A stretch of 64,000 nucleotides of DNA from Nannocystis pusilla. Its GTDB lineage: Bacteria > Myxococcota_A > Polyangia > Nannocystales > Nannocystaceae. The stretch is from the NCBI RefSeq assembly GCF_020073745.1, contig NZ_JAIRAU010000044.1, positions 124,001 through 188,000 on the forward strand. Direction: 5' to 3'. Positions 25,419-34,168 of the stretch are shown here, one piece after another; position 1 is the stretch's first letter; the number at the start of each line of letters is the position of its first letter. A program made the position numbers and the translations under genes. Under the pieces are notes generated by a model. The model was not told the origin of the DNA and did not search any database. It worked only from the letters and a program-made list of their open reading frames with translations.

Positions 25419-25514
25419 CGCCCGGGCCGTCCGTGCGCTTCACGCGCTCGCTCACGAAGAATTTTCTTGCCCGGGCGCGTCACAACTCGGGGATGCGGTC
25501 TCCACCGCACCGAC

Positions 25515-26180
25515 ATGAACAGCACACGCTCTCGCATCACGCTCTCCGTCACCATCACCCTGCTCGCCGTGACGCAGCTCGCATCGGGCTGCATCGCGGA
25601 AGAGGAGCTCGATCTCGCCGAGCTCGACGACGCGGTCGAGTTGGAGGAGATGGAGCCGCTCGACGAGTTCGCCGCGGCTCACGAGGAGCTCGAGCCGGGC
25701 GAGGACGCCAGCCCGCGCGCCCTCTGTTTCCTCGACGCCGAGACGTTCGCCGAGGGTAACTTTTCGTGGCACCACCAGACCGACGCGTACTCCTGCGTCA
25801 TCCATCAGGTCGACCTCAATCGACACACGTCGGACTACCCGGCAGGGCAGTCGGCGCTCGGCGATTTCCCGCAGTACTCCGGGGCCTTCTCGCTCAACGA
25901 TCTGATCCTGTGCACCAACTCGTACATCCTGATCGAGCGCTGGCATCGGCCCAACCCCGGTTCGGCCTGGACGCAGCTCACCAACAAGACGCAGCAGGCG
26001 ACGTACGCTCAGCGGCCGGACGGCAGCTACCGCTGCCGGGCCAGCTTCACGCCCGGGTTCTGCGGCAATCTCGGCCACGACCTGCAGAAGGCCCGCGTCC
26101 GCCCGGCGCCCAACGGCGACCTCGCCAATCCCAACGGCGCCACCGTGAGCCACTATTTCCGGAAGGGCGTCGACTGTTAG
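25515..26180 (+). CDS. Hypothetical lipoprotein
   Basis: 221 residues. The signal peptide ends in the lipobox LASGC. The next 45 residues are strongly acidic (EEELDLAELDDAVELEEME), like a propeptide or linker, then comes a compact domain of about 150 residues with several cysteines and aromatic residues (NFSWHHQTDAYSCVIHQVD, ILIERWHRPNPGSAW). No family recognised. It is probably a surface or secreted protein. The stop codon is directly followed by hairpins shared with the convergent gene. Confidence 0.7.
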   Translation: MNSTRSRITLSVTITLLAVTQLASGCIAEEELDLAELDDAVELEEMEPLDEFAAAHEELEPGEDASPRALCFLDAETFAEGNFSWHHQTDAYSCVIHQVDLNRHTSDYPAGQSALGDFPQYSGAFSLNDLILCTNSYILIERWHRPNPGSAWTQLTNKTQQATYAQRPDGSYRCRASFTPGFCGNLGHDLQKARVRPAPNGDLANPNGATVSHYFRKGVDC

Positions 26181-26181
26181 G

Positions 26182-26227
26182 CGGTGCCTGGCACCGATCG
26201 GTCCGCGACGCCCGGCGTGGGCGTCGC
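26182..26227. terminator. Two hairpins between convergent genes
   Basis: CGGTGCC-T-GGCACCG (26182-26196) follows the stop codon at once, and GCGACGCC with GGCGTCGC (26205-26212, 26220-26227) forms a perfect 8-bp stem with a seven-base loop. They sit between the stops of the convergent lipoprotein genes and can end transcription from both sides. Confidence 0.5.
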
Positions 26228-26257
26228 GTGCGGTGCGTCGACGGGTGAAGCCTGGGC

Positions 26258-28630
26258 TCAGCCGGGCGGGCGCGGGCACTTGCCGGTGCCGGAGGCGCGG
26301 TTGTTGTCGACCCGGCACTCGTGCCAGGCGTGCATCGGCATGGCGTCGTCGACGACGACCCACACGACCGAGCTGCCGTCGACGACCCCGGGGGGCGGGT
26401 TCGGCAGCACCAGCACGACCTCCTCGGCCTCGGCGGGGTAGAGCACCTTCGTCGTCACGCCCATGCCGAGCAGGACGCCGCCGCTGTCCGGGTCGCCCTC
26501 GTAGAAGTAGACCGGGACGCCGACCGGGACCGAGGCCTCGCCGATGTTGCGGACGCGCGCGGTGAGCCCGTAGGCCTCGGGCGCGCATTGCAGGCGCAGG
26601 TCGACGATGAGGTCGGGCGCCGCGAACTCGCCCTCGGGCTGGACGTTCTGCCGGAAGTTGTTGAGCCCGGGCACCTTCCAGTTGGCGGCCTCGATCGTCG
26701 GGGTGACGCCGCCCTCCTCGGTGTTGGTCACATGATAGGTGTGTTGATTCCACACGCGGCGGGTCCGCACCCAGGTGCCGAGGCTGTCGCCGAAGATCCG
26801 CACGCCGGTCTGCTTGGTGCCCTCGCAGGTGAGGCCGGAATAATCGTTGGAGACGGCGACGATGTCGGCGTGTCCGTCGCCGTCGACGTCGGCGACCAGC
26901 GGATACTCGACGAGCGTGCCGGTGGTGTTGCAGGTGCTCCACAGCACGGTGCCGTCGCTGCCCTTGTACACGCGCAGGGTCGTCTCGTCGGAGTAGACGA
27001 CCTCGGCCGAGCCGTCGCCGTCGAAGTCGAACACCGAGGAGCCGGTGGCCGCCGACGAGCAGTCCTGGGTCTGCTTGATCCACAGGAAGGTCTCCGCGTC
27101 GGGCACGTTCGGGTCCATCAGCTTCTTGCCGTCGAACACGGCGTAGCCGACCCCGCCGGCGACGGCGACGTCGGGCGTGCCGTCGCCGTTGAAGTCGGCG
27201 ATCGTCTGCGGGCCGCCGCCGTTGGTGTTGCCGGCCGACCCGACGGGGCACAGGTCCGGCGAGAGCGCGCCGTTGATGTCGATGCCGGCGCGGAGGATCT
27301 GGGCCCCGTTCGCGGCCATCGGGTCGTGGCGCCAGATGATCAAGTGGTGGGGCAGCAGGGGGCCGCCGTTGGCGATCGTGGCGACCTCGGCCTTGCCGTC
27401 GAGGTCGAGGTCGGCGACCGCGCTCCACGAGCCCTCGAGGCCGGTGGTCGCCAGCACGCCGCCGGCCGCGTTGTAGGCGCCGCGGGAATGGACGATGTCG
27501 AGCTGACCGTCGCCGTCGAGGTCGGCGGCGGTGTTGACGTAGCTGCCGGGGAGCATCGTCTCGATCGCGCCGGTCTTGCCGTCGAGGACGGCGCTCGGGG
27601 TCAGGACCTCGGGGATGCCGTCCTGATCGAGGTCGGTGATCGAGACGAACACGCCGGAGCCCTGGGCCGGCGAGGTCCACAGGACGGTGCCGTCGCCCCT
27701 GAACGCGACGATCTTGCCGGTCGTGGTGCTGGCGACGACCTCGTTGCCGGGCAGCCCGTCGATGTCCCCGCCCGCGAGCTCGCGCCCGGGGGCGATCGGG
27801 TCGACCGCGTCGAAGTAGGTCCACTTCTCGACGATCTGGCCGTCGACGATCGAGATGGCGTGGATCGTGCCATTGTTCTGGTAGTCGCCGTTGTCGAAGG
27901 TCGAGAACGCGATCTCGGGGATGTCGCGCTCGTCGACGATCAGGTCGCAGTTGTCGTCGTCGAGCTGGACGACGATCGGCGTCATCATGACGTCGCCCTT
28001 GTCCCAGTGATACTTGACGACCGGCGTGAACGCCCCGGGCGGCGGCTTGTACTCGCACTTCGACAGGCAGGTCGGCGGGTCGCCGGGGTCCTGGCCGTCC
28101 AGGCAGACCGGCGGCGACGGCAGGCACTTGCCGGTCGCCGGGGTGACGCCGCCCTGGCACATGCCGCCCATCATCTCCGGCTCGCCGAGCGAGTACTCGC
28201 AATATTCGTCGTCGGCGCACTCGCTGGCGTCGATGCAGGCGTTGCCGGGGGTGACGCAGGTGTTGAACGAGCAGAAGCCGCCCTCCGGGCAGCAGGTGTC
28301 GCCGCAGGCGCGATCTTCGGTCGGACAGCACTCGCCGCCGGTGCAGATGCCGCCATGGTCGGCGCAGTCGGCCGGACACACGGGCTCCGCGGTGGTGCTG
28401 TCGGTGCCGTCGGTGCCGCTCGGCTGCGTGGTCGTGGTCGGTTGCGAGTCGCTGGCGGTGCCGGTACCCGCGTCGCTGCCGGCCTCGGTCGACGTCGGGG
28501 TGCCGTCCGTCGCAGTGGTCGTGGGCGACGTCGAGGTGAGGCTCTCCGTGGCGGACTCGCGGGCATCGTCACCGCAGGCCGCGCCGAACGCGAGACCGCA
28601 GCACAGGAGCATTCTCGGGGTAGGCTTCAT
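26258..28630 (-). CDS. FG-GAP/VCBS repeat surface lipoprotein
   Basis: 790 residues from the ATG at 28630, where the signal peptide (LLCCGLAFGAAC lipobox) starts. After a Thr/Ser linker comes a Cys-rich region of about 90 residues (CTGGECCPTEDRACGDTCC), then a long FG-GAP-type propeller with calcium-binding loops DLDGDGQLDIV, DFNGDGTPDVAV, DFDGDGSAEVVY and DVDGDGHADIV. The C-terminal part (APDLIVDLRLQCAPE) resembles a CARDB-like immunoglobulin-type domain. Proteins of this kind are common on myxobacterial surfaces and may bind polysaccharide or protein; no enzyme activity is expected. Convergent with the preceding lipoprotein gene. Confidence 0.82.
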   Translation of the reverse strand: MKPTPRMLLCCGLAFGAACGDDARESATESLTSTSPTTTATDGTPTSTEAGSDAGTGTASDSQPTTTTQPSGTDGTDSTTAEPVCPADCADHGGICTGGECCPTEDRACGDTCCPEGGFCSFNTCVTPGNACIDASECADDEYCEYSLGEPEMMGGMCQGGVTPATGKCLPSPPVCLDGQDPGDPPTCLSKCEYKPPPGAFTPVVKYHWDKGDVMMTPIVVQLDDDNCDLIVDERDIPEIAFSTFDNGDYQNNGTIHAISIVDGQIVEKWTYFDAVDPIAPGRELAGGDIDGLPGNEVVASTTTGKIVAFRGDGTVLWTSPAQGSGVFVSITDLDQDGIPEVLTPSAVLDGKTGAIETMLPGSYVNTAADLDGDGQLDIVHSRGAYNAAGGVLATTGLEGSWSAVADLDLDGKAEVATIANGGPLLPHHLIIWRHDPMAANGAQILRAGIDINGALSPDLCPVGSAGNTNGGGPQTIADFNGDGTPDVAVAGGVGYAVFDGKKLMDPNVPDAETFLWIKQTQDCSSAATGSSVFDFDGDGSAEVVYSDETTLRVYKGSDGTVLWSTCNTTGTLVEYPLVADVDGDGHADIVAVSNDYSGLTCEGTKQTGVRIFGDSLGTWVRTRRVWNQHTYHVTNTEEGGVTPTIEAANWKVPGLNNFRQNVQPEGEFAAPDLIVDLRLQCAPEAYGLTARVRNIGEASVPVGVPVYFYEGDPDSGGVLLGMGVTTKVLYPAEAEEVVLVLPNPPPGVVDGSSVVWVVVDDAMPMHAWHECRVDNNRASGTGKCPRPPG

Positions 28631-29449
28631 GCGCACAGGGTAACGAAGCTCGTTCGTCGCCGATAGCGGGACGAGCTCACGGCGCAATTGCCCTCGGGTC
28701 GGCGCCGAGGTCGCGATGGCCGAGATCGTTGCGATCGAGGCTGCGCGGCTGGCCGTGAGCGTCGACGACTTCGCATTTCGCCCGCGGCGACCGGGGCACA
28801 AGGTGTCGCGGCGATGCACGCTCGTGCATGTGGATAGCGACTCGCTGCGTTCGCGCAGCTCGGAGGGCCGCGAGCGCCGGCCCGACGAGGTGCAGCTCGC
28901 CCTGCGCGAACCCGCGTGCGAGCTGACCGCCCATGGCGCCGGCGACGAGGGCGCTCTGCGGCTGTCGACCCCGGCCCGTGCGGACGAGGCGCAGACCGGC
29001 GCCGTGGCGGCTGCGTGGGCCGCCGTGCGCCGGGACCACCCGGAGGTGCGCGAGCTCGCCGCGCTGGCCCGACCTGCCTGGACTCAAGTTGCACGGCGGC
29101 AGCCATGAGAGGCGGACCGCCGTCGCGGGCTTTGAGGCGAACATGGGCGCTGGCAGATGTCCGCGCCCGTACGACGGCCCGGGCTGGCCATCGTACAGGC
29201 GCTTGTTGCCTCATTCACGGCGCTCGTACCCGTGCGGCGAATGCCGGTCCGTGACGGGTACATCCTTTCGCGTCTGCGCTCGGCGACCAGATCCACCTGC
29301 TCAACGCGACACCGCCGAACGAGCACGCCCGCTTCGTCGTTCACAGGCCCGCGCCGCCACAGCCGGTCATCTCGCGGCTGCTCGACCATGTTGCCGACTG
29401 GACGGACGACGATTACGATTCCGATCCGTCGCTGTTTCATGCGCTCGCA
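28631..29449. other. About 820 bases without a supported gene, possible 5' part of a decayed gene
   Basis: Several frames are open on both strands (for example 28716-29108 plus and 28677-29144 minus), but none has a family match, a good ribosome site or a natural start. From about 29157 the plus strand looks coding, first in one frame (MSAPVRRPGLAIV onward) and after about 29275 in another (LGDQIHLLNATPPNEHARF), which reads on into the gene called at 29450. A frameshift near 29270-29285 would join the two. Confidence 0.4.
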
Positions 29450-30304
29450 GTGCTCGAGCCCGCGGGCCGGCGCCGCGCGCTGCTGCACGCCCGCGCGACG
29501 CTCCCGGATCAGACGCCGTCGCTGTGCGCCTCGGCGCCCGGTCGCCCGAACTTGCTGCTGTCGCACCATCAATCCGGGGTCCTGGTCACGGTCCAACGGC
29601 GCTGGCGTGAGTTCGAGGTGACGAAGACCAGCGACGAGGAGTATCGGGTGTGGAGCGAGCCGCGGCGCAAGGATTGGATGAGCTATCGCGACGAGGTGCC
29701 GTGGCACGTCGTCCCGACGGTGTGGTTGCCGGCGATCGAAGAGCCGGCCGAGCTCGTCGATCTGTGGCTCGACAATCAGGAACGCTCGGCGTGGGTGGAC
29801 GAGTGGTCCTGGGACCAGTTTCCGCGACGTCAAGCGCTGCTCCAGAGCTATGCGGAGTGGCCGATCGCCCTGTTTGACCCGCAAGATTGGGAGAGGCAGG
29901 CGATCGAGGTGGCGGCCGCGACCTGGGATCAGGCTGATGCGATCCTCGCCCAGTGCTGGATGGCGTCACGTGCGGCCGTGCGGGAGCCCGTGGCCGTGCG
30001 GCTTCCTGACGGGGTGGTGTTTGTGTCGCTCGGCGCGGGAACGAGCGCCCGTATCGAGATGAGCGAGCGTCGCGGTCGCTATCACGGCGAGCCCGAGGGG
30101 GCGTGCGACGCTGGCGTTCATCAGCTCGTGGACGCACGACGAGCGGCCGCAGGCGCCGACTCGGACGCAGACCTCGACAACCGGGCTCGCCTGTCGGGGC
30201 ATGATCTCGGCCCGCTGCCGGCCGTCTCCTCGTCCAGTCCGTACTTCGCCGGCGCCTTTCTCGGCGAGCGGCGAGCGCGTGCCCGAGGGCGGTCGGCATT
30301 GTGA
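29450..30304 (+). CDS. Hypothetical protein, start and end uncertain, possibly frameshifted
   Basis: 284 residues from a GTG at 29450, but the same frame is open back to a stop at 29252-29254 with convincing sequence (QIHLLNATPPNEHARFVVH) and no start codon, so the true 5' end is lost or in another frame. The middle is acidic and Trp-rich (WMSYRDEVPWHVVPTVWLP, WVDEWSWDQFPRRQ) and looks like real protein. After about residue 220 the frame turns into low-complexity Ala/Arg sequence, and a neighbouring frame (TLAFISSWTHDERPQAP) looks better, so a second frameshift is possible. No family recognised. Either a pseudogene or a gene with sequence errors. Confidence 0.4.
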   Translation: MLEPAGRRRALLHARATLPDQTPSLCASAPGRPNLLLSHHQSGVLVTVQRRWREFEVTKTSDEEYRVWSEPRRKDWMSYRDEVPWHVVPTVWLPAIEEPAELVDLWLDNQERSAWVDEWSWDQFPRRQALLQSYAEWPIALFDPQDWERQAIEVAAATWDQADAILAQCWMASRAAVREPVAVRLPDGVVFVSLGAGTSARIEMSERRGRYHGEPEGACDAGVHQLVDARRAAAGADSDADLDNRARLSGHDLGPLPAVSSSSPYFAGAFLGERRARARGRSAL

Positions 30305-31043
30305 GAAGCACACGCGCGGCTCTCCGCCGCATCTGATTCGGGCGCGGCCTCGCCCGACCGGGACGCGCTCGCGCAGCCTGAGCGCAAGCGCGCGGCTCTC
30401 GTGCTGGACGTGGTCGGCCAGCGCTGGCCGTCTTCGTCCGACGGCAAGCGGCGCAAGGGCTGTTTTTCTGGAGCTCGGGGACGGCACGCCCAGTGCAAAG
30501 GCGCCGCGTGTAATTTCGGTTCGGTTCCGTTCAGGAAAAGGCGAACTCGGCGCGCACTTCCGCGCATCTCCGAACATCGAGTAGCGATGCGCTCGATTCA
30601 TACAACATCTCGTTTGGTCACTTACCATCGCGTCTAAATCGCGCTCTGAATGGCATTATCTTGAGATGGTTTGCAGTTGCGTCCTCCAATGCAGCGATCT
30701 CTGGCGCGAGCGTCCTGGCCAGGACCTCGAGCGTCTCATGACGACTGGCGGCGCTGCAGCCCGCGGTCTGTCGGCGAACATGATGTCGAGGTCGGAGACG
30801 GCGCGCCGGTGGCCCCCAAATCATCATCCGGCGCGAGAGAACGGGGCCTCCCGGGGGGTTGAAACAGGGAGGCACGACCTTCGGGCCGTCGAGGCCGAAT
30901 CGCCGCGCGCCCTGGTTCGCCGTGCGCGCGCATCCCCTTCGACGATGGGCCGCCGTTCAAGCGCCGTTTTCACAGCTGCGCAGGTTGTCGCGCTCGGATC
31001 TCCCAATCCCAGGTCGGCGGGTTCGAGCCGACTGTCATGTTTC
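30305..31043. other. 739-base region upstream of the sigma-54 activator, no supported gene
   Basis: The first part may hold the tail of the decayed gene before it. Bases about 30500-30680 are clearly AT-richer than the rest of the window (for example around CATACAACATCTCG and TAAATCGCGCTCTGAATGG), as expected for a promoter or recently acquired DNA. The frame of the activator is open upstream to 30666 but encodes no recognisable domain there. Confidence 0.4.
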
Positions 31044-32429
31044 ATGACGTACGTCGAAACTCGTCTCTCGCAGATATTGCTCGTCGACCCCGGCGACGAG
31101 CTGAGCCCCGAGGTTCTCGAGCAGTTCAGCACCCCGTTCATCGCGCTGCGCCCCGTGTCGAGCCCCGCGGCGGCGAGACGAATGATCGACCAAGGCGGGT
31201 TCGACCTCGTCGTGCTCGTGATCCCCGTCGGCCCCTGCGGGGACGGCGAGCGATCGCTAGGGATCGGTACGCTAGTGCTCGAACTGATCCAGCGTCGCCC
31301 GCTCTCTTCGGTCCTCGTCACCTCGGTCGACGAACTGCGCCGCCGGCCGGCCGCGCTGTTTACCGGGGTTCGGACGCCGTCGAGCCTCCCGGCGCTCATG
31401 CCGCGCAAGCTCGCGGCTGCCGATCGGATGCGCGGCATCATCGGCGACGCGCCAGCGACCCGAAGGATGCGGCACATGATCGAGCGGGTCGCTCCCTCGG
31501 ATCGTCCAGTCCTGGTCGTCGGCCCGACGGGGACGGGTAAAGAGCTGGCTGTGGAAGCGATTCACCGATTGGGTCGGCATCCCGAGGCTCCTCTGCTCGA
31601 TCTCAACTGCGGGGCCATCCCCGACACGCTGATGGAGTCACTGCTGTTCGGGCACGCGCGCGGCGCCTTCACGGGTGCGGATCAGCAGCAGGAGGGCTAT
31701 CTCGGCGCGGTCGGCAAAGGCACGCTGTTCCTCGACGAGATCGCGGAGTTGCCCGTGCTGCTGCAGTCGAAGCTGCTGCGCGTGCTCGAGACCCGCAAGT
31801 ATCGCCGGCTCGGCTCGACCGAAGAGCGCACCTTTCACGGGCGGATCGTCGCGGCCACGCACGCGGATCTGTTGGCGAGGGCCGCGGAGCGGCGGTTCCG
31901 GGAAGACCTCTATTATCGGCTCGCGGTGCTCGTCGTCGACGTGCCGCCGCTCGACGATCGGCGCGAAGACATCCCCGCCCTCGTCGAACACTTCGCGGGG
32001 CAACAGGACCGACCCCTGAACTTCTCGTCCGCGGCGATGACCTACCTGCAAGCGATCGACTGGCCGGGCAACATCCGGCAGCTGCGCAACGCCATCGATC
32101 GCCTGGCGGTGACGACCGACGTCGAGCTCATCGACGTCGAGGCGCTCCGCCGGTACCTGCGTCCCGAGCACTACCAGGAGGCGCGCCTGCGAGCGCCGCA
32201 ACTCCACGACCTCGCTTCGGTGTTCCTGAGGACCGCCTCCGGCGACAAACTCGCCGCCGCGCAGGACCTGCTGATCGAGGCGGCGATGCGGGAATTCGGC
32301 GGCAACAAGAGCGCTGCCGCCCGCGCGCTGGGCGTGCATCGTAAGGTACTCGAGCGCCGTCTCGCACGAGATGACCGGAGCGGCGAGAACGGCGGCTCCC
32401 ACGTCATGTTCGATCGCGAAGTCGATTGA
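31044..32429 (+). CDS. Sigma-54-dependent transcriptional activator with receiver-like domain
   Basis: 461 residues from the ATG at 31044. Residues about 1-125 resemble a response-regulator receiver (QILLVDPGDE, GGFDLVVLVIP), but the phospho-acceptor Asp position holds Val, so it probably works without phosphorylation. The AAA+ domain has Walker A GPTGTGKE (160-167), the sigma-54-contacting loop GAFTGA (207-212) and Walker B TLFLDEIAE (227-235). A Fis-type helix-turn-helix ends the protein (NKSAAARALGVHRKVLERRL). Such proteins hydrolyse ATP to open sigma-54 polymerase promoters. A sigma-54-type promoter lies 320 bases downstream, in front of the repeat-protein gene, which is therefore its probable target. 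Confidence 0.92.
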   Translation: MTYVETRLSQILLVDPGDELSPEVLEQFSTPFIALRPVSSPAAARRMIDQGGFDLVVLVIPVGPCGDGERSLGIGTLVLELIQRRPLSSVLVTSVDELRRRPAALFTGVRTPSSLPALMPRKLAAADRMRGIIGDAPATRRMRHMIERVAPSDRPVLVVGPTGTGKELAVEAIHRLGRHPEAPLLDLNCGAIPDTLMESLLFGHARGAFTGADQQQEGYLGAVGKGTLFLDEIAELPVLLQSKLLRVLETRKYRRLGSTEERTFHGRIVAATHADLLARAAERRFREDLYYRLAVLVVDVPPLDDRREDIPALVEHFAGQQDRPLNFSSAAMTYLQAIDWPGNIRQLRNAIDRLAVTTDVELIDVEALRRYLRPEHYQEARLRAPQLHDLASVFLRTASGDKLAAAQDLLIEAAMREFGGNKSAAARALGVHRKVLERRLARDDRSGENGGSHVMFDREVD

Positions 32430-32884
32430 CCGCGAGAGCCCTGACCCACCTCGTCGCCCGCGTGATCCTCATTGCCGAGGCGCCCGAGCGGCCGGGCCGG
32501 CGCGTGCCGACGTCCGGCCTGCTCGCCGACATGCTCGGTCGAAAGATCGCGCGAGGGCCTGGCGCCCGGGACCGGTGTTCGAGCCCGACCTCTGCCGCGA
32601 AGCTCGCCGTCCGAGAGGGCCTCTTCGGCAGCGACGAGGACGCCTGCTCAGGGTCGTCGCTCCGACGAGCGTCCATGACTGGACGCGACTTGGACTTGTC
32701 CGTCCACCCGCTCTCGAGCGGCGACGGCGAAGATTGGCTTCGGTGGTGGCACGCACCGTGCAGCAGGATCGTGCGGTCGTCTCGCCTGTCTGTGATCTGT
32801 GAACCCTCGTCATTCCCGATCGAGGCCAGCTGCAGAATCCTCTGAACAATCTGTCCCCAAACATCGAAAGAAAGCGCCACAATC
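32430..32884. other. 455-base intergenic region carrying a sigma-54-type promoter
   Basis: Frames such as 32426-32845 are open but show no family, start site or natural composition. The notable content is the -24/-12 element at 32747-32761 and a relatively AT-rich leader (ACAATCTGTCCCCAAACATCG) just before the next gene. Upstream activator sites are not obvious. Confidence 0.5.
32747..32761 (+). promoter_or_regulatory. Sigma-54 (-24/-12) promoter candidate
   Basis: TGGCACG-CACC-GTGC: the GG of the -24 element and the GC of the -12 element are separated by exactly ten bases, and the -24 half is a full match to the consensus TGGCACG; the -12 half has GTGC for TTGC. Transcription would start near 32773, giving a leader of about 110 bases before the ATG of the repeat protein at 32885. 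The gene for a sigma-54 activator ends 320 bases upstream. Confidence 0.65.
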
Positions 32885-33928
32885 ATGCAAGAGTCCAACA
32901 ACTTTGCCAACTCCACCCATTACCCCCCGGTCTTCAATCAGCAACAAGGTGATGACGTTCAACACCGTGGTGTCTGGCGATACGCCAGCGGCCTCGCCTT
33001 CGCGCCGCAGGGCGTGTTCGGCTCGCAGCTCGGCTCGGCCCTCGGCGGGGTCGGCGGGCAGCTCCTGGGGGGTTTCGCCGGTCAGCCCGGCGCCGGGCAG
33101 TCCATCGGCAGCCAGATCGGCGGGATGCTGGGCGGTCTGCTCCCGTTCCAGGCCGGCCCCGCCTTCGCGCCGCAGGGGGTGTTCGGCTCGCAGCTCGGCT
33201 CGGTCCTCGGCGGGGTCGGGGGGCAGCTCCTGGGGGGTTTCGCCGGTCAGCCCGGCGCCGGGCAGTCCATCGGCAGCCACCTCGGCGGGGTGCTGGGCGG
33301 TCTGCTCCCGTTCCAGGCCGGCCCCGCCTTCGCGCCGCAGGGGGTGTTCGGCTCGCAGCTCGGCTCGGTCCTCGGCGGGGTCGGCGGGCAGCTCCTGGGG
33401 GGTTTCGCCGGCCAGCCCGGCGCCGGGCAGTCCATCGGCAGCCAGATCGGCGGGATGCTGGGCGGTCTGCTCCCGTTCCAGGCCGGCCCCGCCTTCGCGC
33501 CGCAGGGCGTGTTCGGCTCGCAGCTCGGCTCGGCCCTCGGCGGGGTCGGCGGGCAGCTCCTGGGGGGTTTCGCCGGTCAGCCCGGCGCCGGGCAGTCCAT
33601 CGGCAGCCACCTCGGCGGGGTGCTGGGCGGTCTGCTCCCGTTCCAGGCCGGCCCCGCCTTCGCGCCGCAGGGGGTGTTCGGCTCGCAGCTCGGCTCGGTC
33701 CTCGGCGGGGTCGGGGGGCAGCTCCTGGGGGGTTTCGCCGGTCAGCCCGGCGCCGGGCAGTCCATCGGCAGCCACCTCGGCGGGGTGCTGGGCGGTCTGC
33801 TCCCGTTCCAGGCCGGCCCCGCCTTCGCGCCGCAGGGGGTGTTCGGCTCGCCGGTCGATTGGGTGAACGGGCACCCGCTCGCGCGAATGATGTCGTATTC
33901 GGGTGTCGTCCCGATGATGAGGGCCTAG
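32885..33928 (+). CDS. Tandem glycine-zipper repeat protein, 3' end supplied by an IS element
   Basis: 347 residues. After 37 N-terminal residues (MQESNNFANSTHYPPVFNQQ onward) come five 55-residue repeats and the first ten residues of a sixth. Each repeat has FAPQGVFGSQLGS, LGGVGGQLLGGFAGQPGAGQ, SIGS, LGG.LGGLLPFQAGP, full of GxxxG spacings typical of packed membrane helices or amyloid-like stacks. There is no signal peptide. The repeats are nearly identical in DNA. The last residues (VVPMMRA) end at a TAG that is part of the inverted repeat of the adjoining IS1380 element, so the original C-terminus probably lay beyond it. A sigma-54-type promoter precedes it; start ATG has AAAGAAAG upstream. 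Function unknown. Confidence 0.8.
   Translation: MQESNNFANSTHYPPVFNQQQGDDVQHRGVWRYASGLAFAPQGVFGSQLGSALGGVGGQLLGGFAGQPGAGQSIGSQIGGMLGGLLPFQAGPAFAPQGVFGSQLGSVLGGVGGQLLGGFAGQPGAGQSIGSHLGGVLGGLLPFQAGPAFAPQGVFGSQLGSVLGGVGGQLLGGFAGQPGAGQSIGSQIGGMLGGLLPFQAGPAFAPQGVFGSQLGSALGGVGGQLLGGFAGQPGAGQSIGSHLGGVLGGLLPFQAGPAFAPQGVFGSQLGSVLGGVGGQLLGGFAGQPGAGQSIGSHLGGVLGGLLPFQAGPAFAPQGVFGSPVDWVNGHPLARMMSYSGVVPMMRA
32998..33822 (+). repeat. Five direct 165-bp repeats
   Basis: The unit beginning CTTCGCGCCGCAGGG recurs at 32998, 33163, 33328, 33493 and 33658, with a partial sixth at 33823. The period is exactly 165 bp (55 codons). Differences are few and alternate between two subtypes (QIGGM/HLGGV and SAL/SVL), pointing to recent unequal exchange or gene conversion. 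Copy number may vary between isolates. Confidence 0.9.
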
Positions 33929-33946
33929 CCCGGATTTCTCACCACG
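33925..33946. repeat. Left terminal inverted repeat of the IS1380 element
   Basis: CTAGCCCGGATTTCTCACC and three more bases, matching the right end in reverse. It contains the TAG stop codon (33926-33928) of the glycine-zipper gene. Confidence 0.85.
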
Positions 33947-34091
33947 CACAGCGGAGCCTGCTGAGCGGCCGCCGTCGACCTGGCGCGGGGCGCTCGGACG
34001 GCGGTGACATGAGCCGCAAGCGACGGACGGCGAGCGCGCGAGATCGAGCTGTATGCCGGCTTACAAGTCCGGCGGGCGCCTTCCGAGCGAC

Positions 34092-34107
34092 ATGTCCATG
34101 AGGACAG
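34092..34107. repeat. Dispersed 16-nt hairpin element inside the IS
   Basis: ATGTCC-ATGA-GGACAG, lying between the left inverted repeat and the transposase stop, about 60 bases behind that stop. It may be a terminator of the transposase gene, and shows that an IS could carry the element around. Confidence 0.45.
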
Positions 34108-34168
34108 ACGACCTCCTGCGCAGAGAGGCGCATCCATCACGCGGGATGTTGTCGAGGCCGTCAGCGTT

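Noticed and set aside
26321..28666. 781-residue open frame on the plus strand
   Set aside because: Antisense to the FG-GAP lipoprotein gene, no recognisable motif, repetitive Val-Ala-Asp composition.
28716..29108. 130-residue plus-strand frame
   Set aside because: No motif and a competing frame on the other strand; evidence too weak to call either.
31037..31039. ATG at 31037 as start of the sigma-54 activator
   Set aside because: It is out of frame; the in-frame ATG at 31044 gives the expected receiver-like N-terminus.
32426..32845. 139-residue plus-strand frame between activator and repeat protein
   Set aside because: No family, poor start, crosses the sigma-54 promoter; treated as non-coding.
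32998..33822. Regular repeat array as possible CRISPR
   Set aside because: Period 165 bp, no spacers, all units coding and nearly identical; it is a tandem coding repeat.
32810..33949. 379-residue repetitive open frame antisense to the glycine-zipper gene
   Set aside because: Repeats only mirror the 165-bp DNA repeats. The plus frame has the start, ribosome site and sigma-54 promoter.
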